Assembly (NCBI GenBank): GCA_937773555.1
Contig: CALJVT010000005.1
Span: 248,001 to 312,000 of the forward strand
Direction of reading: 5' to 3'
Source: an uncultured Pseudomonadales bacterium
GTDB taxonomy: Bacteria; Pseudomonadota; Gammaproteobacteria; Pseudomonadales; Balneatricaceae
DNA: 64,000 nt
Shown here piece after piece: positions 46,774 to 54,303 of this stretch. The position numbers and the translations under genes are program-made. Within the stretch, counting starts at the first letter, position 1; each line of letters opens with the position of its first letter. The notes below the pieces were generated by a model that searched no databases, was not told where the DNA came from, and saw only the letters and a list, made by a program, of their open reading frames with translations.

Positions 46774-47864
46774 TGGTTAAAAAATGTACTTCTTCACACC
46801 TAATACCAATTATTTTTGCTGCCTTAACGTGGTTTATTATCATTCCAAGCCACGCTAACCTACTGGTCAGTAACAACGAAGTGAAGGCATGGGTTGACCA
46901 GTATGTGTTGCCAAGTTATAAAAACTTGCACCAAGCCAATCTGCACCTCCAAACACACGCTGGGGGGCTTTGTGACGCAAAATCTTTGCATCAGCTTGAC
47001 AAAATGCAACCACACTTCAGTAAAGCTCTAGAGGCAATGGCATACAGCCAAGCCATAGATGGTGGGCCTATGCAGGACGAACTAAGAAATTTTCAACTCT
47101 ACTTTTGGCCTGACCGTAATAACCTAGTAAATAAACAATTAGCCAAATTAATAGATGAATCTAATTTACAAGTGTTACAAGAACTAGGGCTTGAACACGC
47201 AAGTGTTGCACTAGCAGGGTATCCTGCGCTAGAGCGATTATTATTTGAACCCTATTACCGACAAACAGTTATTCAAGACCAAGAAAAATTTGGTTGTTAC
47301 TATATTGTAACTATAACTAATAATTTGGTTCGTATAACAGCCGCCATTAATGAAGATTGGAGCGCTAAATGGCGTGCACAGCTAGTTGGGCCTAGTGTTA
47401 GTAACAGCAGATTTAAAAAGCCTGCAGATCAAGTTAGTTTTATATTTAGCAATATTGATGTCTTGCTTACTAAAATTATTACCAAAAAGTTAGCTAAGCC
47501 CCTTGCCAGCAAGGTCACTAAGGCTAAGCCAAAACGCCTTGAAAGCTGGCGTAGCAGTAATAGTTTAATAATGCTCAAAGCTAATGCTAGGGGCTTAACA
47601 GATAGCCTTAACATCACCCTGAAGCCAGCACTTATTAGGGCTGGGGAAACACCTCATTGGCACCAAATCAGTAATCACCTAAGCCTTATTCAGCAAAAAC
47701 TTGATCAATTGCCTAGACCCCTAGTAACTCACCTTAGTGAGCCACAACATTGGCTAGCAGTAAACGCACTGCAAGAACAATTTATCCAGCTGCAAGCCAA
47801 GCTTAGGGAACTATATCCCCGCCTTAATGTGCACCTTGGCTTTAACGCCTACGACGGAGACTGA
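46773..47864 (+). CDS. Second imelysin family protein, divergent signature
   Basis: A 363-residue imelysin-fold protein with a signal peptide (about 1-28, ending PSHA). The signature position reads GYPALERLLFEPY, so the first residue of the usual H-x-x-E pair is proline here; the metal site must differ from that of the first imelysin. It shares one base with the DUF1111 stop (TAATG) and overlaps the DUF1513 start. The trio is translationally coupled. Role in periplasmic iron handling inferred from context. Confidence 0.85.
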   Translation: MVKKCTSSHLIPIIFAALTWFIIIPSHANLLVSNNEVKAWVDQYVLPSYKNLHQANLHLQTHAGGLCDAKSLHQLDKMQPHFSKALEAMAYSQAIDGGPMQDELRNFQLYFWPDRNNLVNKQLAKLIDESNLQVLQELGLEHASVALAGYPALERLLFEPYYRQTVIQDQEKFGCYYIVTITNNLVRITAAINEDWSAKWRAQLVGPSVSNSRFKKPADQVSFIFSNIDVLLTKIITKKLAKPLASKVTKAKPKRLESWRSSNSLIMLKANARGLTDSLNITLKPALIRAGETPHWHQISNHLSLIQQKLDQLPRPLVTHLSEPQHWLAVNALQEQFIQLQAKLRELYPRLNVHLGFNAYDGD

Positions 47865-49003
47865 TGTCTACAGTAGATCTAACATTACCTACCAGTCGCC
47901 GGTACTTTATGCGCCAAGTGGGTATTGGTATGCTGTTTGCCTTAAACTCGTGTGCATCAGCAGCTAAACTCAATAATAGTGGTTATTGGGCAGGCACTGC
48001 TAAACAAGGTGGTTTTTATTGGCTCATAATTTTTGATGCACAAGGCCAAGTACAGCGCCAAATTAAACTGCCCAGCCGTGGCCATGGGCTGCAACAAAGT
48101 ACTCGGGGCCAACTGGTGGTGTGTAGCCGCCGGCCTGGCGTGTGGATGCTATTGTTGCAAAACCCACTGGCTAAGCCTCAATGGTTAGGTGTAACCCTTA
48201 TCAGCCGCCTGTCTGGGCATTGTTGTTTCAGTAGTAATGGTGAATTACTGTACAGTGCCGAGAATAATGTTCAATTAGCGCAGGGTTGTATTGGTGTGTG
48301 GGATGCACACAGTGGCATGCGTCTTCACCAATGGTTGAGCCAAGGCATAGGTCCCCATGAAATTCAACTTAGCCATGATGGCACACATTTATGGGTTGCC
48401 AACGGTGGTATTTTAACGCAACCTAAACACGGGCGTGAGAAACTTAACCTAGCCACTATGGCACCTAATATAAGCTACTTGCGCCTTAGTGATGGCACCC
48501 TAACCCAACAATATAGCATTGATGAGTCACAACTAAGTTTGAGGCATATTGCTGTTAATTGGCGTAACCAAGTGGCCGTAGCCTGTCAGTATCAGGGCCC
48601 AGCACATGTGCGAAAGACTCTTTTATTACTCATCAGTGGTGGGCATATAAATTATCTGTCTTGTGACCCAAAAACAACCATAGGTCTAAATAATTACCTA
48701 GGTAGCGTAGCCTTCGACATTAGTGGTGAGTGGCTTAGTGCTAGCTCACCTAGAGGCCATCGTGTTGTAGTTTGGCGTTTAGTTCAAGGCGTGGAGCCTA
48801 TTTATCACCAAAGCCTAGCCATTACTGATGCGTGCGGGCTCAGCGCCAGTAATGGGCTGGGTGGGTTTATCATCAGCACAGGTACAGGGCAAATTTATCA
48901 CTATGCAGCGATAACAAAAACACTGTCCGCTATAGAAACTGGTGATCATTCCGCCAATGATTTTTCATGGGACAACCATCTTTTACCAAAGCAGTTGTGT
49001 TAA
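47864..49003 (+). CDS. DUF1513 beta-propeller-like protein
   Basis: A 379-residue protein of the DUF1513 family, which follows imelysin genes in Pseudomonas and relatives. The N-terminus TSRRYFMRQVGIGMLFALNSCASA contains twin arginines and a hydrophobic stretch, suggesting Tat export, possibly as a lipoprotein (LNSC). The body is strand-rich with WD/propeller-like repeats (HQWLSQGIGPHEIQLSHDGTHLWVANGGI; YLRLSDGTLTQ; LGSVAFDISGEWLSASSPRGHRVVVW). The start overlaps the preceding stop (TGATG). Function in iron uptake is not established. Confidence 0.85.
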   Translation: MSTVDLTLPTSRRYFMRQVGIGMLFALNSCASAAKLNNSGYWAGTAKQGGFYWLIIFDAQGQVQRQIKLPSRGHGLQQSTRGQLVVCSRRPGVWMLLLQNPLAKPQWLGVTLISRLSGHCCFSSNGELLYSAENNVQLAQGCIGVWDAHSGMRLHQWLSQGIGPHEIQLSHDGTHLWVANGGILTQPKHGREKLNLATMAPNISYLRLSDGTLTQQYSIDESQLSLRHIAVNWRNQVAVACQYQGPAHVRKTLLLLISGGHINYLSCDPKTTIGLNNYLGSVAFDISGEWLSASSPRGHRVVVWRLVQGVEPIYHQSLAITDACGLSASNGLGGFIISTGTGQIYHYAAITKTLSAIETGDHSANDFSWDNHLLPKQLC

Positions 49004-49057
49004 ATAAACGTTTCACGAAGTTTATACTCGCCGCAGTTAACTGGGCTAACAGGTAGG

Positions 49058-49633
49058 TTACCATTGCTCTATGTAGGGCTCAATTGACTCAACATCTATA
49101 GAGTAACCCGATTGCACTGCTAAACCATTAGCAACACCAGATTCGGTAAGTTCACTTTGCAAACGGCTTATATTAAGCGTGCCTGTAATCCAGACAGGCA
49201 AGTAAATACTCTCAAGCTTAGTGCCTGTTTCCAGCTTTGCGAAAATGATTTGGTTAGCTGGCGGCGGTGGCGTATGAGTGCATGCCCCAAAGTAAGGTAC
49301 CAGTAGAAACTCCTTAAGCAGCGTGCTACTAAATTCAAGCGGCAGCACAAAGCCAGGTATTTTTACCCGCTTACCCTCAAAAGCGTCTACTACCGGGGCT
49401 GCATCAAACATGGCTTGCACCGTTTGTTCAAGGACCAATAACTCACTGTCTGACAGCGCGTAGTATTGCTCATCAGTCATGTCTTCAAATACTTGGTTTG
49501 GGTTCCAGTCTTGGGGAATTAAACTTTCCCAATCAATTTCATTGGCATCAGCTGCAAAAGCACTACTGGCGCTAAAAAAGGAGAACAGCAAGATCAATAA
49601 CAAAGGACGATAGGCGTCATTCATATTTTTCAT
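49058..49633 (-). CDS. DUF3299 exported protein of the ZrgA-type cluster
   Basis: A 191-residue precursor with a signal peptide (about 1-28, LLLILLFSFFSASSAFA|ADAN). The DUF3299 core reads KRVKIPGFVLPLEFSS...EFLLVPYFGACTHTPPPPANQIIFAKL with the Cys-x-His-x-Pro run that marks the family. ATG 49633 is chosen over the ATG one codon upstream. It follows the permease gene by about 14 bases on the same strand. In Vibrio a DUF3299-type gene belongs to the zinc-regulated zrg operon, so a periplasmic zinc-handling role is likely but not proven here. Confidence 0.8.
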   Translation of the reverse strand: MKNMNDAYRPLLLILLFSFFSASSAFAADANEIDWESLIPQDWNPNQVFEDMTDEQYYALSDSELLVLEQTVQAMFDAAPVVDAFEGKRVKIPGFVLPLEFSSTLLKEFLLVPYFGACTHTPPPPANQIIFAKLETGTKLESIYLPVWITGTLNISRLQSELTESGVANGLAVQSGYSIDVESIEPYIEQW

Positions 49634-49647
49634 CATATTCCTCTGCG

Positions 49648-50898
49648 TTAGGAGCGGATAGACATGCCATCTGCTAAAGAGTTTTTGTAAGCACGGTACG
49701 CCGGCACTAAGCCAACAATGAAGCTGGTTGCAAGTAACATAGAAACCATACCCAGCTCTCTAATATTTGGGGCAGTTATAGGAATAAACAAGCCGTAGTT
49801 TTTTTCTATTATGGGCTGAGCTAGCCAAATACTGGAATATAACAACATTAACCCCAAGAGAATACCAGCGAGCGTCAAAAATACGGTTTCTGTTACTAAT
49901 AAGCCCATAATGTGCCAGTGACTGGCCCCTACCGAACGTAAAATGGCTACTTCGCGTCTACGCTCATTAAGCCCTGCTAATGAGACAGCAAGCATTCCTG
50001 TGAGTGAAGCTAGAACAACAAATAAAGAGATGATTAGTAGCGCTTTCTCTGCCACCGACATTAAACTCCAAAGCTCGAGAAGTGCAATTCCAGGAAAAAT
50101 AGCCAGTAGCGGTTCAGAGGAGTATTCGTTGATATAGCGCTGCATTTTGAATGAGACTATTTTACTATCCAAGCCTACTAAAAAAGCGGTAATAGATTCT
50201 GGCTGTAAGTTAGATTCTGTAAGGGCTTTGCTCACCTTACGTTTTTTCACAGCGCCCTGCCAGTTGACATGCATCGCCTCTATGCCAGCCAAGCTTACAT
50301 GAACCGTCCTGTCTACGGGGGTTCCTGTGTGCTTTAAAATACCACTAATTACAAATGGCTTATCTTTATGTTGTGAAAAGCTTGCGCTCCCCGTGCCGTG
50401 AGAGATAATTACTTCGTCACCAATGGCATAGTTTAGAGAGTTGGCTACTTCTGCTCCGATAACTGCATCAAATACACCCTCAAACTGTACACCAGAAGAA
50501 AACTTAAGTGTTCTCTTTTCACCGTATTGATATACCGAAAAATAATCCCGGCTTGTGCCCATAACTCGAAAGCCGCGGTGTGAATCACCCAGAGATATGG
50601 GAATGGTCCATTTAATCCCCTTTTGTTGCGCTATATCCTGGTAACTTTTCCATGAAATGTTATTAGTGGCGTTACCCATGCGAAAAACAGAATAAAGCAA
50701 TAGTTGAATAGACCCACTGCGAGCCCCAACAATTAAATCTGTACCGGAAATAGTGTTAGCGAAACTACTTTGCGCATTTACCCGAATTTTCTCAACGCCT
50801 AGCAAAAGCAGAACACTAACTGCAATCGAAAAAATAGTTAAAATAGCAGTAGAACGGCGACTTTGCAGGCTCTTTTTCGCTAATAACCTGAGGTTCAT
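49648..50898 (-). CDS. FtsX/MacB-type ABC permease of the ZrgA-type cluster
   Basis: A 416-residue permease with an N-terminal membrane segment (about 17-38), a large periplasmic domain (about 40-285) and three C-terminal segments (about 290-315, 330-355 and 375-400), the MacB/FtsX topology. Conserved text: LLSLGVEKIR-like LLLGVEKIRVNAQSSF, and TGMLAVSLAGLNERRREVAILRSVGASHWHIMGLL. Such permeases often move lipoproteins or signals rather than import solutes. It overlaps the ATPase gene by 4 bases. Confidence 0.88.
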   Translation of the reverse strand: MNLRLLAKKSLQSRRSTAILTIFSIAVSVLLLLGVEKIRVNAQSSFANTISGTDLIVGARSGSIQLLLYSVFRMGNATNNISWKSYQDIAQQKGIKWTIPISLGDSHRGFRVMGTSRDYFSVYQYGEKRTLKFSSGVQFEGVFDAVIGAEVANSLNYAIGDEVIISHGTGSASFSQHKDKPFVISGILKHTGTPVDRTVHVSLAGIEAMHVNWQGAVKKRKVSKALTESNLQPESITAFLVGLDSKIVSFKMQRYINEYSSEPLLAIFPGIALLELWSLMSVAEKALLIISLFVVLASLTGMLAVSLAGLNERRREVAILRSVGASHWHIMGLLVTETVFLTLAGILLGLMLLYSSIWLAQPIIEKNYGLFIPITAPNIRELGMVSMLLATSFIVGLVPAYRAYKNSLADGMSIRS

Positions 50899-51620
50899 AA
50901 ATCTGGCTCGTTTTGCGGGTTGATCACTGACATATCGGCAACTCGATCAAATAAATGTTGATGCGTGGGGTCATGGCTAACATAAATTAATGTTGAACCA
51001 CTGAGCTTTATTTCATCAAATAAAAGTGCCATAAATGCTTCTCGTGCATCATAGTCCAGCGATGAAGTCGGTTCGTCTGCAATAATTAGTTGAGGCTGGC
51101 CAATAAGCGCACGAGCTGCTGCAACACGCTGTTGCTGCCCTACACTTAGCTCGCTTGTAGAACGGTGAAAACTAAACTGACCCTCAGAATACAAGCGGCT
51201 CAGCAAGTAAACTGCCTCTTCAGTGACACTGCCCGAGCGCTTGATTGCATTCTCACGCCTTAGTTTTGAGAACCGGCACGGTAGCGTCACATTTTCTAAT
51301 ATTGATAAATAAGGAATCAAATTAAACTGCTGAAAGATAAAACCTATGTGGTCTGCTCTAACCCTGTCGCGCTCTAGTTCTTTAAGTTGGCAAAAATCCT
51401 GCCCTACAATGTCAACCTGGCCTTTTTGGGGTGTGACAATACCACCGATAATATTGAGAAGTGTCGACTTTCCAGATCCAGAAGCCCCGCGAATAAAAAC
51501 GTGCTCATGTTCTTCTACGCAGAGGCTACCAGAACTAATAGTGAAGTTTGCTTTGGCATGCCAAGCAAAGTCTACTTCTTTTAGCGCTACTAACGGTGGT
51601 TTAGAGACAGCCTCAACCAT
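50895..51620 (-). CDS. ABC transporter ATP-binding protein of the ZrgA-type cluster
   Basis: A 241-residue LolD/MacB-class ATPase. Walker A is GASGSGKST, followed by a Q-loop FQQFNLIPYLSILENVTLP, signature LSVGQQQRVAAARALIG, Walker B LIIADEPTSSLD and switch His in YVSHDPTHQ. The signature motif has Val where Gly is usual (LSVGQ), a variant seen in LolD-like proteins. The start overlaps the ZrgA stop by one base, and the end overlaps the permease start, indicating one operon. Confidence 0.9.
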   Translation of the reverse strand: MVEAVSKPPLVALKEVDFAWHAKANFTISSGSLCVEEHEHVFIRGASGSGKSTLLNIIGGIVTPQKGQVDIVGQDFCQLKELERDRVRADHIGFIFQQFNLIPYLSILENVTLPCRFSKLRRENAIKRSGSVTEEAVYLLSRLYSEGQFSFHRSTSELSVGQQQRVAAARALIGQPQLIIADEPTSSLDYDAREAFMALLFDEIKLSGSTLIYVSHDPTHQHLFDRVADMSVINPQNEPDL

Positions 51621-52390
51621 TAGTTGGCTAATTTAATGAGCGTGTTGTTAACGTTTAATTCTTGTTTAATTTGTCCACCAGAATAAATAACTTGAACATC
51701 TAGGTCAGAAATAGCTGGAAAAAACTCAAACAAATTAACATTTATTCCAGTTAAATTATTAAGCTGCTTACATTCTAATTGATACTCTGCAATAAATTCT
51801 GCATGTTCCGCTGCAGGGGCTTCTTCATGTTCTTCATGTTCTTCATGTTCTTCATGTTCTTCATGTTCTTCATGACCTTCTTCATGTTCTTCATGACCTT
51901 CTTCATGTTCTTCATGACCTTCTTCATGTTCTTCATGACCTTCTTCATGTTCTTCATGACCTTCTTCATGTTCTTCATGACCTTCTTCATGTTCTTCATG
52001 ACCTTCTTCATATTCTTCATGACCTTCTTCATGTTCTTCATGACCTTCTTCATGACCTTCTTCGTGCTTTGTAACCCAGTTCGCAGTTGCTTGAACTGTT
52101 TGGCAAGATACGGCTCCTGCTAGCTGAAAAATAGCATCAAAGTTAGACAAGTTTTTTTTGGCTTGTTTAATTAATAACTGCTGTTGAGCATCTTCAGTTG
52201 TGTATTCAAAGCCAACAATATTTACTGCTGGTGATTCAAATCTCATATCAACAGTGTTGCTGTCTATTGCAATATTTAAGCTTGCACTGCCGTGTTCGTG
52301 CGCATCTAAACCGATAGCTACAGCATGATAGGATGGCAATGTGAGCATGAGGCTGGTTAAAGCGAAAGTTATGGGTTTGGATGATTTCAC
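51620..52390 (-). CDS. zrgA: ZrgA-like zinc-uptake protein (DUF2796) with His/Glu tandem repeats
   Basis: A 256-residue exported protein. A signal peptide (about 1-25, ending YHAVA) leads into GLDAHEHGSASLNIAIDSNTVDMRFESPAVNIVGFEY, the DUF2796 signature. In Vibrio cholerae the homologue ZrgA is part of a Zur-regulated zinc uptake system. Residues about 105-190 form a tandem repeat of EEGHEEH-type units with roughly ten Gly-His pairs, a likely zinc sponge. The start is GTG 52390 with AAAGGA nine bases upstream; upstream ATG codons lack such a site. A Zur-like palindrome is 16 bases before it. Confidence 0.85.
   Translation of the reverse strand: MKSSKPITFALTSLMLTLPSYHAVAIGLDAHEHGSASLNIAIDSNTVDMRFESPAVNIVGFEYTTEDAQQQLLIKQAKKNLSNFDAIFQLAGAVSCQTVQATANWVTKHEEGHEEGHEEHEEGHEEYEEGHEEHEEGHEEHEEGHEEHEEGHEEHEEGHEEHEEGHEEHEEGHEEHEEHEEHEEHEEHEEAPAAEHAEFIAEYQLECKQLNNLTGINVNLFEFFPAISDLDVQVIYSGGQIKQELNVNNTLIKLAN
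51819..52068 (-). repeat. In-frame 21-bp and 9-bp tandem repeat within zrgA
   Basis: Units coding GHEEHEE (21 bp) recur about nine times, with one His-to-Tyr variant (about 52010), and the C-terminal part switches to HEE triplets (9 bp). All units keep frame. Near-identical DNA suggests recent expansion by slippage. Confidence 0.92.
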
Positions 52391-52405
52391 GGGTATTCCT
52401 TTAGA

Positions 52406-52422
52406 TATGTTATAACATAACC
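52406..52422 (-). promoter_or_regulatory. Zur-box-like palindrome upstream of zrgA
   Basis: GTTATGTTATAACATAT (minus strand) contains the TGTTATAACA palindrome and resembles the gammaproteobacterial Zur consensus (GTTATANTATAAC type). The same core precedes znuA. It lies in the 95-base gap between znuB and zrgA and overlaps a possible -10 TATAAC. Confidence 0.72.
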
Positions 52423-52485
52423 AATGGTAGCATGGAAAATATCCCAAATATACATCACTATGGTTCAAACACCTATAAACGTCGG

Positions 52486-53292
52486 CTAAATATTAACTGG
52501 TTTTGATCGGAAAATGTATTGAACAAAAGCGGAGATACCAAAAAGCAATGCCACAATACAAACGATGGTTGGACCTGTGGGCGTATCCATAACGAAAGAT
52601 ACTTTTAAGCCAGCCAGTGAGCCACCACATCCAATAATAGCTGCAATAATTGCCATTATTTCTGGTGTTCTACTAAAAGGCCGAGCCGCAGCTGCCGGTA
52701 TAATTAGCATTGCAGCAATGAGTAGAACACCGACTACTTTAATAGCCACAGCCACAACAATCGCTAATGACAAAGTGAGGATTATTTTCTCTCGCTTGGG
52801 TGAAATGCCACTTGCACATGCAAGTTCAGCGTTAACCGTTGACATAAGTAGAGCCGACCAACGCCAACCGATCAGCATGAGAACTAGGGCAGCACCACCC
52901 CAAATAACACCAAGGTCCATTTTGCCAACAGCAAGAATATCACCAAATAAATAGGCCATAAGGTCTATGCGAACACCTGATAAGAAAGACACTGCAACCA
53001 ATCCAAAAGCAAGTGAAGAGTGCGACAATACACCGAGAAGCGTATCCATCGCATAACCTCGCTCACTCATAGTAGCAACAGTTATACCCATCAGCAGAGA
53101 CACTACCAGAACACCCACAAATATTGGGATGTAAAAGGTGAGAGACAAAGCAACACCCAAAATAGCCGCATGTGCCGTAGCATCACCAAAAAAAGCCATA
53201 CGTCGCCAAACAATAAAGCAGCCAAGCGGTGCAGCTGCAATTGCCACACCAAGGCCAGCTAGGGCGGCACGTAAAATAAAATCGTCAAGCAT
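52486..53292 (-). CDS. znuB: High-affinity zinc ABC transporter permease ZnuB
   Basis: Integral membrane subunit of the ZnuABC zinc importer, 268 residues with about eight membrane segments. Family landmarks: AALAGLGVAIAAAPLGCFIVWRRMAFFGDATAHAAILGVAL, DTLLGVLSHSSLAFGLV and LLIAAMLIIPAAAARPFSRTPE. It shares one base with the znuC stop, so the two genes are coupled. The C-terminus faces the zrgA promoter. Confidence 0.93.
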   Translation of the reverse strand: MLDDFILRAALAGLGVAIAAAPLGCFIVWRRMAFFGDATAHAAILGVALSLTFYIPIFVGVLVVSLLMGITVATMSERGYAMDTLLGVLSHSSLAFGLVAVSFLSGVRIDLMAYLFGDILAVGKMDLGVIWGGAALVLMLIGWRWSALLMSTVNAELACASGISPKREKIILTLSLAIVVAVAIKVVGVLLIAAMLIIPAAAARPFSRTPEIMAIIAAIIGCGGSLAGLKVSFVMDTPTGPTIVCIVALLFGISAFVQYIFRSKPVNI

Positions 53293-54017
53293 TAAACAAA
53301 GCTCTCTTGTTGTGAGGTTGCAGGGTCATGGTGGCTGTAGTTAGCAAACATTTGATCATCATCAAGGCCAAACAACAGCCTATATTCAGGCGCCACACTA
53401 ACAATGTCTGGCGCACCTTCGCAGCAAATACTGCGGTTAAGACAAATAACGCGATCTGATGTACGCATAACAGTATGGAGTTCATGGCTTATTAGCATAA
53501 TGGCGCAATTTAGTTCTTGCCGGACTCTCTCAATTTGTCGGTAAAAGTCTGCCGATCCAGAATGATCAAGCCCTTGTGTAGCCTCATCCAACAACAGCAA
53601 ATCAGGTTTTTCTATAAGTGCGCGAGCTAGCAGAACACGCTGAAACTGCCCTCCAGATAACGTACTTAACTGCTGCCTCCCAAGATCAGATAATCCCGCA
53701 TGCTGCAATGCAGCATCTATGTCTTGTTGTTTCTGGCGTTTAGGTAAAGACAAGAACCTATGCACTGTCATTGGCATAGTTTCATCAATATTAAGACGTT
53801 GTGGCACATAGCCAATAATTTGTTTGCTAGCAATTTTCACGCTGCCCAAAGTCGGCACCACAGCGCCAATGAGCGTTCTTAAAAGAGTAGATTTTCCAGA
53901 GCCATTGGGGCCTACGATAGATAATATCTCTCCTTTGTCTATGTGAATATTAATGTCTTTTAATACCGTGTTGCCTCCAAAGCTCACACCCAGGTTGTTA
54001 GTGGTAAGTACTCTCAT
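53292..54017 (-). CDS. znuC: High-affinity zinc ABC transporter ATP-binding protein ZnuC
   Basis: ATPase of ZnuABC, 241 residues. Walker A VGPNGSGKSTLLRTL, signature LSGGQFQRVLLARALI, Walker B LLLLDEATQGLD and switch His in LISHELHTVMRTSD. The ZnuC-type Gln-Phe-Gln in the signature and IGYVPQRLNIDETMPMTVHRFL are diagnostic for zinc/manganese importers. ATG 54017 with GGGAGA upstream is chosen; a 26-residue N-terminal extension from a more distal codon has no family counterpart. Divergent from znuA. Confidence 0.92.
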   Translation of the reverse strand: MRVLTTNNLGVSFGGNTVLKDINIHIDKGEILSIVGPNGSGKSTLLRTLIGAVVPTLGSVKIASKQIIGYVPQRLNIDETMPMTVHRFLSLPKRQKQQDIDAALQHAGLSDLGRQQLSTLSGGQFQRVLLARALIEKPDLLLLDEATQGLDHSGSADFYRQIERVRQELNCAIMLISHELHTVMRTSDRVICLNRSICCEGAPDIVSVAPEYRLLFGLDDDQMFANYSHHDPATSQQESFV

Positions 54018-54242
54018 GCGTTCTCCCGTCGGCATTAGTTTTAAACATACGGGGATATTTAAAAACTGTCTTTTTAATAATAATAATTGAGTCATTTAGT
54101 GTAGGTGCACAAATGCGTAGCCTTACCTTTTCGTCCTTTTTAAATCCATGGACCTAATGACGCTCAATTTAATTAGTCGCTTTGCATAAGCTAAAGGCAA
54201 CATTTTTAGCGTTCGCAACATAATCTGCTTTTCAAAACATGT

Positions 54243-54259
54243 GTTATGTTATAACATCG
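54243..54259. promoter_or_regulatory. Zur-box-like palindrome between znuC and znuA
   Basis: GTTATGTTATAACATCG shares the TGTTATAACA core with the site before zrgA and resembles the Zur consensus. It overlaps a possible -10 TATAAC. The site is 45 bases before znuA and could also serve the divergent znuCB genes, which start about 226 bases away. Confidence 0.75.
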
Positions 54260-54303
54260 CACTAGTTCTGAAAACCCCTAGCTCTTAAAAGGTCTACAAA
54301 AAC

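Noticed and set aside
51819-52068. Repeat array considered as CRISPR
   Set aside because: Units are directly adjacent, in frame and without unique spacers; no cas genes are near.
51775-52123. Long open frames of MKKV.../FFMFFM type on both strands over the zrgA repeat
   Set aside because: They exist only because the 21-bp repeat lacks stops in other frames; the DUF2796 frame has signal peptide, family core and ribosome binding site.
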